A stretch of 5,652 nt of DNA. It comes from Candidatus Saccharicenans sp. Lineage in GTDB: Bacteria; Acidobacteriota; Aminicenantia; Aminicenantales; Saccharicenantaceae. Both the position numbers and the translations under genes were made by a program. Of this stretch, positions 1 to 5,502 are shown piece after piece; the first letter of the stretch is position 1, and each line of letters opens with the position of its first letter. The DNA is taken from contig JANLGB010000071.1 of the NCBI GenBank assembly GCA_024653405.1, positions 4,906 through 10,557 on the forward strand, written 5' to 3'. The notes under the pieces are model-generated. The model was not told where the DNA came from. It was given only the letters and a program-made list of their open reading frames with translations, and did no database searches.

Positions 1-604
1 TATATATGTCGATATTAAAATGGGCCAGCTTCGGCAACAGACCGAACATGTTCGAGGCCATCCAGGGCGGGGCGGTTGGCACCAAGGCATAAAGACTAAT
101 GCCAGAAGCCAGCAACAAATAAAATGAAGTCTTATAATTTTTGAAATGTCCCTTGTCCTTAAGCCAGATAAGAAATCCCACTATTAAAAAGGCAATGAAA
201 TGTGTGCCGTGAAAAAAGGTCAGGGTCTGTTCCAGCCATCCGGTCTGACCATCGGGTAGAAGTCTGCTCTGCAGCCAGACGGAAGGCACCTGGCCGAAAA
301 TAGCGGTCTCAATCTTAACCGCATATTCGCAGTAAACCGGCCTCTGATAACGGCTGGTAAGATAGTAGATCAAGCCGCGCATCGTGTCTGACAGGTAAAC
401 TACAGACAGAAATAAAAACCAGTCCCTGAAAAACAGCTTTTGTGATTTAAGAACGAATGAAATTAAGACTATAAAAGCGAGTATTGATATCTTAGGTAGA
501 AAGGCAAATATGCCCAGGGCATAACCGATGAGAAGAAAAATAAATAATATGGAAGAAACTATTATCAAAAATAATTTGCTGGGGGCGGCGCTGAACTTAA
601 TCAT
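1..604 (-). CDS. PAP2_3 / Aur1-like membrane phosphatase or phosphotransferase, C-terminus outside the window
   Basis: The minus-strand frame opens with ATG at 604-602 and stays open for 201 codons to the left edge, so the C-terminal part is missing. Upstream in the same frame there is no ATG before a TAG. The protein is strongly hydrophobic, with membrane segments near residues 11-36, 40-54, 61-72, 134-148 and 160-175. Family marks are the LSDTMRG block (71-77), PSVWLQ (107-112), an HGTHF segment (132-136) and the PTAPPWM block (177-182). These match the bacterial PAP2_3 (inositolphosphorylceramide-synthase-like) group, whose catalytic PSLH region would follow just beyond the window. Members cleave or transfer lipid phosphate head groups at the membrane; the substrate here is unknown. 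It is transcribed away from an acyltransferase gene, which fits lipid metabolism. The start has no clear Shine-Dalgarno site. Its base composition is more AT-rich than that of the other genes. Confidence 0.8.
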   Translation of the reverse strand, partial: MIKFSAAPSKLFLIIVSSILFIFLLIGYALGIFAFLPKISILAFIVLISFVLKSQKLFFRDWFLFLSVVYLSDTMRGLIYYLTSRYQRPVYCEYAVKIETAIFGQVPSVWLQSRLLPDGQTGWLEQTLTFFHGTHFIAFLIVGFLIWLKDKGHFKNYKTSFYLLLASGISLYALVPTAPPWMASNMFGLLPKLAHFNIDIY

Positions 605-1076
605 GTCCCGATGATATTCTTTGAACGGGAGCTGGAACTGGATAATTATTGTAGAAAAAGAATAGCAAGTGCATTTTATTAATCTTGCTCTTAAGATCTA
701 CTTAAAAGACATCGCCTCCCATTCTGTTTTAAGAGATTATATGGAAATGTATTAATAATTTCCACCTGGTTTTTTGAGACCTGTATTGTCTGGTCCGGAT
801 ATAATTCTCTGGACTATGGAATTGAAGTCTGGCTTCCCGGCCTGGCTGATGAATTTGAGGACATAAAATTGAGGGTTTAGGCGTTCAATGCAACAATCAA
901 AAAAACCCTGGCGACTAAATTTTCTTGTAAAACAATGAAAGAAAATCTGCCTTAAATGATTATGATAATGAAATTAATAAAGATGCTTTTATTCTTGAGG
1001 GCAAGACAGTGGATGCTCAGTTAATTGGTTTGAAAAATTAGGTATCAGCGGGGACCTGGTATGGTAAAATTGTCTG
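605..1076. other. divergent intergenic region, possibly with decayed coding sequence
   Basis: This AT-rich spacer separates the divergent membrane-protein and acyltransferase genes. It contains the minus-strand promoter at 736-764. Three short plus-strand stretches read like protein but lack a proper start or are cut by stops: an open frame from about 695 to the TAG at 878-880, containing LPGLADEFEDIKLRV; a 16-codon ORF from the ATG at 888; and a frame ending at the TAG at 1039-1041, containing DAFILEGKTVDAQLI. They might be remains of a degraded gene, but I recognise no family. No convincing plus-strand promoter for the acyltransferase gene was found. Confidence 0.3.
736..764 (-). promoter_or_regulatory. 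sigma70-like promoter for the PAP2_3 gene
   Basis: On the minus strand TGGAAA (764-759) is separated by 17 bases from a perfect TATAAT (741-736). Transcription would start near 729 and leave an untranslated leader of about 125 bases before the ATG at 604. The -35 matches consensus at four of six positions. Part of the site lies in an inverted repeat, GGAAAT (743-748) and ATTTCC (758-763), which could be an operator or chance. Confidence 0.45.
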
Positions 1077-1079
1077 GTG

Positions 1080-1781
1080 ATGGCGGTAATCAGGACAATC
1101 GTTCTGCTTGTTTTCTACCTGGTGCTGGTGGTGTTGCTCACGCCGGTGCTGCTGCTTTTCTGGCCGCTCGGCATCAGGGAGCCGCTGCTTGTTGTGGGCA
1201 AATGGGCCATGGCCGTCAGCCGCAGGCTTCTGGGGCTCAAGCTTGAGGTGGAAGGGCTGGAAAATGTGGATGCGGCCAAAAGCTATGTCTTCATGGCCAA
1301 CCATTTGAGCTTTCTGGACGGGCCGCTTCTTTACTACGTTATCCCGCAGCGGGTGCGGGTCATCTTGAAAAAGAGCATCTTCAGGATTCCGGTGGTGGGC
1401 CCCGGGATGCGCTTTGTGGGCTTTGTCCCCGTTGACCGCAAGCGGGCCAGCGGCGGCAAGCGCAGCATCGATGAAGCGGCCCGGATGATGAAAGAAAAGG
1501 GGTATTCTTTCCTGATTTTTCCCGAGGGAACCAGGAGCCGAAGCGGGCGGCTTCAGCCTTTCAAGCGGGGCGGTTTCTTCCTGGCCGTGGCCGCTCAGGC
1601 TCCCATCGTCCCCATTACCATTAAGGGCACATTTGAGCTGATGCCCAAAGGCCGGCTTTTCCCACGCCGCGGGAAAATCAAGGTAATATTCCATGAGCCA
1701 ATAGAAACCGCGGGCAAGACTACCGCCGACATACCGGCTCTGGTTGACCGGGTTTACCGGGCGATTGCCATGGAAGCCTGA
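1080..1781 (+). CDS. plsC: 1-acyl-sn-glycerol-3-phosphate acyltransferase (PlsC/LPLAT family)
   Basis: This protein should transfer an acyl chain to the sn-2 position of lysophosphatidic acid, making phosphatidic acid at the inner membrane. Numbered from the ATG at 1080, it has 233 residues, typical of the family. A hydrophobic N-terminal anchor (about 4-30) precedes the acyltransferase motifs: NHLSFLD with the catalytic H75 and D80 (HX4D), GFVPVDR (114-120), FPEGTRS (147-153, acyl-acceptor binding) and the VPI motif (177-179). All are intact. An in-frame TAA at 1065-1067 limits the start to a few codons: CTG 1074, GTG 1077 or ATG 1080. None has a clear Shine-Dalgarno site; ATG is preferred and GTG would add one residue. 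It is transcribed divergently from the PAP2_3 gene. The biochemical class is secure; the precise acceptor (lysophosphatidate or another lysophospholipid) is not. Confidence 0.9.
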   Translation: MAVIRTIVLLVFYLVLVVLLTPVLLLFWPLGIREPLLVVGKWAMAVSRRLLGLKLEVEGLENVDAAKSYVFMANHLSFLDGPLLYYVIPQRVRVILKKSIFRIPVVGPGMRFVGFVPVDRKRASGGKRSIDEAARMMKEKGYSFLIFPEGTRSRSGRLQPFKRGGFFLAVAAQAPIVPITIKGTFELMPKGRLFPRRGKIKVIFHEPIETAGKTTADIPALVDRVYRAIAMEA

Positions 1782-1807
1782 AAAATTCCGGTCCGCTTGA
1801 CCTTTTT
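1781..1807 (+). terminator. weak terminator-like hairpin after plsC
   Basis: Directly after the plsC stop, GGTC (1790-1793) can pair with GACC (1799-1802) around a five-base loop, followed by five T (1803-1807). A run of A at 1781-1785 could pair with the T run, leaving a bulge. The stem is only four base pairs, so this is a weak candidate and read-through towards the downstream genes is possible. Confidence 0.25.
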
Positions 1808-1929
1808 AGTATGGGTAGGGCAGGGAAAGGAAATTCATAGAAAGTAGCTTTTTATAATTCCAGATAGGATTTAACAACGCTAAAGAGACTGCGGGGATTT
1901 GTTCACAATTTAAGCTTAGGGGAAGATTT

Positions 1930-2037
1930 ATGTCCGGCTACCCCAGAATAATGAATAAGGCCAAAAGCAGTCCGCATAGGCTTCTCTTCAGCAGGGGGAC
2001 TGCCCTCTATTTCCTGGTGCCGATTTCATTTTTTTAG
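1930..2037 (+). CDS. possible 35-residue small protein, function unknown
   Basis: This 35-codon frame lies in the spacer of about 300 bases between plsC and the first amidohydrolase gene. An ATG is preceded by a good Shine-Dalgarno stretch, AGGGGAAG (1918-1925), with four bases between. The product begins MSGYPRIMNKAKSS, is basic in its first half and ends in a hydrophobic run (ALYFLVPISFF) before TAG at 2035-2037. A basic head and hydrophobic tail would suit a tiny membrane-associated peptide, but no family is recognised and short frames of this size occur by chance. The rest of the spacer (1782-2090) shows only a lone TATAAT at 1853-1858 without a matching -35. Confidence 0.25.
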   Translation: MSGYPRIMNKAKSSPHRLLFSRGTALYFLVPISFF

Positions 2038-2081
2038 ACACGGGAATTTAGTAAAATTCAATCTTATGAAATTAAACTCGT

Positions 2082-2085
2082 GGAG
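2082..2085 (+). promoter_or_regulatory. ribosome binding site selecting the ATG at 2091
   Basis: GGAG at 2082-2085 lies five bases before the ATG at 2091. The alternative GTG at 2085 overlaps this site and so cannot use it. This favours 2091 over 2085 as the start of the first amidohydrolase gene. Confidence 0.5.
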
Positions 2086-2090
2086 TGAAA

Positions 2091-3479
2091 ATGAGTAGCC
2101 TCTATTTCCGGGAAAATGTTCAACGCCGGTTAAGGTGTTCAGAGCCAAGCGGCCTGAGAGGCTGTTGGTTCGTGGCCAAGACCAGAGCGGCCGTAATTTT
2201 ATTTCTCATGTTTCTTTTGCTTTCAAGCCTTCTTTTCAAGAATCTGGCCTTGAAGGCGAAAGCCGGTGAATTGCCAAAAGCGGCCGGCCCTGAAATAGTG
2301 GCCATCACCGGGGCCCGGGTGCTGACTGCCACCGGTCAGAATTATGACCGGGGCACAATACTCATAAAGGACGGGAAAATTCTGGATCTGGGGCAAAACC
2401 TCAAGATCCCCCCGGAAGCCAGGGTCATAGACGCTTCCGGATGCCTGGTCACACCCGGTCTGTTCGACGCCCACTCTCACCTGGGACTGGGTCCAAGCGG
2501 CGGGGTGACCGAGGACAACGAGATGACCGACCCGGTGACGCCCCAGCTCCGCATTATTGACTCCATCCACCCCGAGGGCCTGGGGCCCGACCGGAACCAG
2601 TTCATAAACGCCGTGGCCGAAGGGGTGACCGCGGCCCTGGTCCATCCCGGTTCGGGCAACGTTATTGGTGGGCAATCGGCGGTTCTGAAGCTTCGTGGCA
2701 AGACAGTTGATGAGATGTGCCTCCTGTTCCCGGCCGTGATGAAGATGGCCCTTGGCCGAAAGGGCGCCTATGCCCAGAAAGGCCAGATGCCCATGACCAA
2801 GATGGGAACGGCTTATCTGGTCCGCCAGGCCATGCTGGAAGCGGCGGAGTATAAAAAAATGCTGGAAAGCTATGAGAAAGAAAAGAAGAAGAATACGGCC
2901 ACCGCTCCCCCACCCCGTGACCTCAAAAAAGAAGCTATGTTGCTGGTTCTTGACCGCAAAATCCCGGTTCACATCCACGTTGGCTCGGCCGATGACATCA
3001 TGACCGCGGTCCGCCTGGCCGGGGAGTTCGGCTTCAAGCAGCTTTCACTGGCCCATGCCGAGGAAGCTTACAAGGTGGCCGAGGAGCTGGCCCGCAATAA
3101 GGTAACCGTCGTGGTCGGTCCGCGGATGATAACCTATGACGACCAGAATCGGCTGGTCAACCTGGCTGCCTATCTCCACCGGCATGGTGTGGAGGTCTGT
3201 ATCATGACCGACGCCGACGTGGTCCAGCAGCCTTTTCTTCGGGCCCAGGCGGCCATTGCGGTCAAGTACGGGCTGGACCCGGAGGTGGCCCTGAGGGCCA
3301 TCACCATCAACCCGGCCAGGCTGGTGGGTTTGGAAAGCCGCCTCGGGAGCCTGGAGAAAGGAAAGGATGCCGACCTGGTGGTCTGGAGCGGCGACCTGTT
3401 CGATGTCCGGCAGCAGGCCCTGCGGGTTTTCATTGACGGCCGGGAGGTCTTCAGAAACCCGCAGCTTTCAGGAAATTGA
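2091..3479 (+). CDS. exported metal-dependent amidohydrolase (imidazolonepropionase-like, COG1228)
   Basis: Numbered from the ATG at 2091 it has 462 residues. A hydrophobic segment (33-49) followed by AKA before G59 looks like an export signal, implying periplasmic or membrane-anchored action. The amidohydrolase fold follows: an N-terminal beta-sandwich strand set (about 69-122), then DAHSH with H128 and H130, K218 in a VMKMALG block, H294 and H296, H322 in LAHAEEAY, D374 and D376 in TDAD, and the C-terminal GSLEKGKDADLVVWSG block (419-434). This is the full set of metal-ligand positions of a binuclear amidohydrolase. A charged, probably helical insert spans about 254-283. Relatives include Xaa-Pro-type dipeptidases and imidazolonepropionase-like enzymes; the substrate here is unknown. 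The n-region before the signal is unusually long (32 residues), so translation might instead start at GTG 2172. Its paralogue lies about 300 bases downstream on the same strand. Confidence 0.88.
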   Translation: MSSLYFRENVQRRLRCSEPSGLRGCWFVAKTRAAVILFLMFLLLSSLLFKNLALKAKAGELPKAAGPEIVAITGARVLTATGQNYDRGTILIKDGKILDLGQNLKIPPEARVIDASGCLVTPGLFDAHSHLGLGPSGGVTEDNEMTDPVTPQLRIIDSIHPEGLGPDRNQFINAVAEGVTAALVHPGSGNVIGGQSAVLKLRGKTVDEMCLLFPAVMKMALGRKGAYAQKGQMPMTKMGTAYLVRQAMLEAAEYKKMLESYEKEKKKNTATAPPPRDLKKEAMLLVLDRKIPVHIHVGSADDIMTAVRLAGEFGFKQLSLAHAEEAYKVAEELARNKVTVVVGPRMITYDDQNRLVNLAAYLHRHGVEVCIMTDADVVQQPFLRAQAAIAVKYGLDPEVALRAITINPARLVGLESRLGSLEKGKDADLVVWSGDLFDVRQQALRVFIDGREVFRNPQLSGN

Positions 3480-3502
3480 GGCCAGGGAGATGAGCCAGGA
3501 AC

Positions 3503-3682
3503 ATGAGTCAAAAGCGTTGCCATGCCGGGATAATAGTCTCCCTGAAGATAACCCTGTATCCAGAAAAGGGAGAGCGGAGATTGGTCTGGTTCGGCCCAAT
3601 GATGGCGAGGCAAAAGGTGCAAAAAAATCTTGGGGTTGAAAGCGACCAGTTCCCGGTGCGGATCGCGTTATATGAGATGTGA
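3503..3682 (+). CDS. possible 59-residue protein between the two amidohydrolase genes
   Basis: The frame starts at ATG 3503, 24 bases after the first amidohydrolase stop, and ends at TGA 3680-3682. The product begins MSQKRCHAGIIVSLKITLYP, contains RRLVWFGPMMARQKVQ and ends FPVRIALYEM. Alternating hydrophobic and charged stretches make it look more like a folded small protein than noise, but I recognise no family. AGGA at 3497-3500 is rather close to the ATG; GGGAG at 3485-3489 is rather far. A second frame overlaps it: 49 hydrophilic codons from ATG 3490 to TGA 3637-3639, with GAGG at 3478-3481 as a possible binding site. At most one is likely to be real. The remaining spacer to 3763 shows no clear promoter or terminator, so the flanking genes may be co-transcribed. 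Confidence 0.33.
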   Translation: MSQKRCHAGIIVSLKITLYPEKGERRLVWFGPMMARQKVQKNLGVESDQFPVRIALYEM

Positions 3683-3763
3683 ACAAGAATCGAAATGAAA
3701 TCAAGAAAAATGGAAAGAATGGAAGGCGAGAAAGATATTGTCATGTAACTTATATTTTCAGGC

Positions 3764-3768
3764 AGGAG
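3764..3768 (+). promoter_or_regulatory. ribosome binding site of the second amidohydrolase-like gene
   Basis: AGGAG at 3764-3768 precedes the ATG at 3777 by eight bases, the best Shine-Dalgarno match in the window. The nearby ATG at 3770 opens only a six-codon frame, so 3777 is the start. Confidence 0.75.
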
Positions 3769-3776
3769 AATGAATA

Positions 3777-5144
3777 ATGAAGCAAAATAAAATTAGTGGT
3801 GGGAAAAAATTATCAAGACCGTCGGGAAGTAAATGCTTAGTAGCTTTGGGGGCAGTTGTGTCTTGCGGCTTGTTATTTATGAATTCAACCCACGGGGCTT
3901 TGGCTCAGAAAGGATCGGACAGCCGGAGCGGGGAAGCGCCGGCCCGCGCCCTTGTGATTAAAGCGGGGAAAATTTTGACCATGGCCGGTCCGGTCCTGGA
4001 GAACGGCCTCGTCCTGATAGAAAACGGAAAAATCAAAGCTGTTGGCAAGGATATTAAGATTCCCGGTGGAGCCGAGATTATTGACGAGCCGGAAGGCTGG
4101 GTGCTGCCCGGCCTGATAGATGCCCAGTCTTCGCTGGGGCTGGCCGATGAGAGCGGCCGCAGCGAAAATGAGGAGCTATCTGACCCGAACGTGGCTCAGC
4201 TTAACGTTATCGATGGATTGAACCCTTTTGACAGGAGGATTGCCCAGGCCCGGGCCGCGGGTATAACGGCGGCCCTGGTAACGCCCGGGCGCCGGTCGGT
4301 CATAGGCGGGCAGATGGCTGCGGTCAGGCTAAAGGGTAAAACTGCTGACGATATGGTCCTGCTGTCGCCGGCCGGGATGAAATTTTCTATCGGCGAAGGG
4401 CCCAAGCAGGCTTTCGGCGAAAAGGGGAGACTGCCTTCGACCAGGATGGGCAATGTCTATGTCATCCGCCAGGCGCTTTTGGAAGCTAAAGAATATGCCG
4501 AGAAATGGGCCGGTTATGAAAAGAAATTGGCCGAGGCCAAGAGGGCCAAAAAAGACCTTTCTGAGATTCAAGCGCCAAAAAGGGACCTGAAGCTGGAAGC
4601 CCTGGCCCGGGTGGTGAGAGGTGAGTTAAAGGCGTTTATTGAGTGTTATCGTATGGATGACATCGGCGCGGCCCTGAGATTGGTTGACGAGTTCAACCTG
4701 AAAGCCGTCCTGGTGGGCTGCGCCGAGGGTTACCTGCTGGCGGAAGAAATTGCCAGAAGGAAAATCCCGGTTATTGTGGGGCCTTATGGTATCGGGCCCA
4801 AGCGGACCGAGACCGAGCGGGTGGAAATCGGCAACGCCGCTAAATTGCACAGGGCCGGCGTTAAAGTGGTGCTGCAGAGCGAAGTGCAGTACGGGCTCGG
4901 CACCCTGGAAGAACTCCCGCTGGTGGCTGCTCTGGCAGTGAGAGGTGGGCTGCCCGAGGAAGAAGCCCTCAAAGCCATCACCATCAATGCTGCCGAAGTC
5001 ATCGGGGTGAGCGACAGGCTGGGCAGCCTGGAACCGGGCAAGGAGGCTGACCTGGTAATTTTCAGCGGTCACCCGCTCGATTACCGCAGCCGGGTCAGAA
5101 GGGTTCTCCTGGCGGGTGAGCAAATCTTCCAAAAACGGGAGTAA
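3777..5144 (+). CDS. exported amidohydrolase-like protein with degenerate metal site (probable pseudoenzyme)
   Basis: This 455-residue protein is a paralogue of the preceding amidohydrolase and aligns with it along its whole length. Shared blocks include VIGGQ, LKGKTADDM, TRMGN followed by RQALLEA, a charged helical insert (about 239-270), ALKAITIN and GSLEPGKEADLV. A signal peptide is visible: basic n-region (2-19), hydrophobic core (about 20-35) and likely cleavage after ALA at 41-43. The catalytic positions are lost. DAHSH is DAQSS (Q117, S119), the HIH pair aligns with F287 and E289, the LAH histidine aligns with G314, and the TDAD aspartates align with E369 and Q371. Only the lysine (K202) remains. 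Known amidohydrolases need these residues for metal binding, so activity is unlikely. I infer a structural, binding or regulatory partner of the upstream enzyme. The frame is intact with no internal stops, which argues against simple decay. A strong terminator follows. Confidence 0.87.
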   Translation: MKQNKISGGKKLSRPSGSKCLVALGAVVSCGLLFMNSTHGALAQKGSDSRSGEAPARALVIKAGKILTMAGPVLENGLVLIENGKIKAVGKDIKIPGGAEIIDEPEGWVLPGLIDAQSSLGLADESGRSENEELSDPNVAQLNVIDGLNPFDRRIAQARAAGITAALVTPGRRSVIGGQMAAVRLKGKTADDMVLLSPAGMKFSIGEGPKQAFGEKGRLPSTRMGNVYVIRQALLEAKEYAEKWAGYEKKLAEAKRAKKDLSEIQAPKRDLKLEALARVVRGELKAFIECYRMDDIGAALRLVDEFNLKAVLVGCAEGYLLAEEIARRKIPVIVGPYGIGPKRTETERVEIGNAAKLHRAGVKVVLQSEVQYGLGTLEELPLVAALAVRGGLPEEEALKAITINAAEVIGVSDRLGSLEPGKEADLVIFSGHPLDYRSRVRRVLLAGEQIFQKRE

Positions 5145-5161
5145 AATACTCATTCCCCGAT

Positions 5162-5203
5162 TTTCAGGAATTGTTTTAATCATTTCAGGCATTGCTTCAA
5201 TAA
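5162..5203. repeat. 21-bp tandem repeat, two imperfect copies
   Basis: Two adjacent 21-base units (5162-5182 and 5183-5203) both begin TTTCAGG and agree at 17 of 21 positions by eye. They lie 17 bases after the stop of the second amidohydrolase-like gene, before its terminator. Confidence 0.6.
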
Positions 5204-5212
5204 TTTATTGAA
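5196..5212. repeat. AT-rich perfect palindrome
   Basis: TTCAATAA (5196-5203) and TTATTGAA (5205-5212) form a perfect eight-base inverted repeat around one central T. As RNA it could not close so small a loop fully, so a protein-binding dyad or chance is more likely. It overlaps the second copy of the tandem repeat. Confidence 0.4.
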
Positions 5213-5246
5213 ACTGGGCCATTTTTATCTCGCCTCAATAACAATG

Positions 5247-5277
5247 AAAATTACAAGGTGCTTCCTTGTAGTTTTTT
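5247..5277 (+). terminator. intrinsic terminator of the amidohydrolase genes
   Basis: TACAAGG (5252-5258) pairs perfectly with CCTTGTA (5264-5270) around the loop TGCTT, followed by G and six T (5272-5277). Outer pairing of AAAAT (5247-5251) with GTTTT (5271-5275) could lengthen the stem to 12 base pairs with one G-U. It lies about 100 bases after the stop at 5144. The A run on the other side means it might also work on the minus strand. Confidence 0.72.
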
Positions 5278-5315
5278 CTTGTGGGCGGGCTCCTTCTACT
5301 TGTGAATATAAAAAC

Positions 5316-5367
5316 AACCGGGGAAATCAAAGATTTCAAACTATGGCGCGATTTCAAGTTACCGGTT
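5316..5367. repeat. nested inverted repeats of unknown role
   Basis: AACCGG (5316-5321) and CCGGTT (5362-5367) enclose a hairpin GAAATC (5323-5328) with GATTTC (5332-5337) around AAA. A second GATTTC copy at 5350-5355 offers an alternative partner. No T run follows, so it is not a terminator; role unknown. Confidence 0.35.
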
Positions 5368-5430
5368 AAGGAGAGGCAGCGGCTTCTTTAACAGTAATGT
5401 AAATTGTGAAATAAAAAAGGTATCCCTGGT

Positions 5431-5468
5431 AAAAAATTGGGGAATGAGTATTGTGTCCCCCGTTTTTT
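5431..5468 (+). terminator. second terminator-like hairpin, overlapping the riboswitch promoter
   Basis: GGGG (5439-5442) can pair with CCCC (5457-5460) across a 14-base loop, followed by six T (5463-5468). Six A at 5431-5436 could pair with the T run, across a short mismatch. The large loop makes it weaker than the upstream terminator. The -35 element of the next promoter lies in its loop. Confidence 0.4.
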
Positions 5469-5479
5469 ATGTTTATAAT
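5451..5479 (+). promoter_or_regulatory. sigma70-like promoter for the SAM riboswitch transcript
   Basis: TTGTGT (5451-5456) is followed by a 17-base spacer and a perfect TATAAT (5474-5479). Transcription would begin near 5485-5487, about 17 bases before the first helix of the riboswitch aptamer, which is the expected arrangement. The -35 is only half matched. Confidence 0.6.
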
Positions 5480-5502
5480 AGAGGTGGCGCTGGCGTTCTC
5501 AT

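Larger units (their letters stand above)
5244..5391 (+). pseudogene. possible frameshifted small membrane-peptide ORF
   Basis: From ATG 5244 the frame reads MKITRCFLVVF and then reaches the six-T run at 5272-5277. In the +1 frame after the run it continues LVGGLLLLVNIKTTGEIK and later KLWRDFKLPVKERQRLL, ending at TAA 5389-5391. Removing one T would join them into a 48-residue product with a basic start, a long hydrophobic core and a charged tail. This could be a frameshifted gene, a slippage-dependent gene or coincidence. No Shine-Dalgarno site precedes the ATG, and the strong terminator hairpin sits inside the frame, which argues against a real gene. Confidence 0.2.

Noticed and set aside
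1061..1246. Plus-strand frame of 61 codons from ATG 1061, and others overlapping plsC
   Set aside because: Low-complexity, Ala- and Cys-rich translations in the shadow of plsC, whose catalytic motifs fix the true frame.
1853..1858. TATAAT as a promoter for the first amidohydrolase gene
   Set aside because: No -35 element at a suitable distance and no extended -10, so it was not called.
2223..2978. Minus-strand open frame of 251 codons opposite the first amidohydrolase
   Set aside because: It is an antisense shadow of a GC-rich gene; its translation has no recognisable domain, while the plus strand encodes a complete amidohydrolase.
3367..3639. 90-codon frame overlapping the end of the first amidohydrolase
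   Set aside because: Its first 41 codons are out of frame with conserved amidohydrolase sequence; only the part from ATG 3490 could be separate, and it is discussed with the 59-codon ORF.
3508..3744. Minus-strand 78-codon frame in the gap between the amidohydrolase genes
   Set aside because: No ribosome site or promoter is visible on that strand, and the hydrophobic run arises from an A-rich plus-strand sequence.
3855..3866. Lipobox-like VVSC (residues 27-30) in the second amidohydrolase-like protein
   Set aside because: The hydrophobic core continues beyond the cysteine and a better signal peptidase I site (ALA before Q44) follows.
4626..5192. Minus-strand open frame of 188 codons opposite the second amidohydrolase-like gene
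   Set aside because: Shadow frame rich in Gln, His and Phe with no family resemblance; the plus-strand paralogue explains the region.
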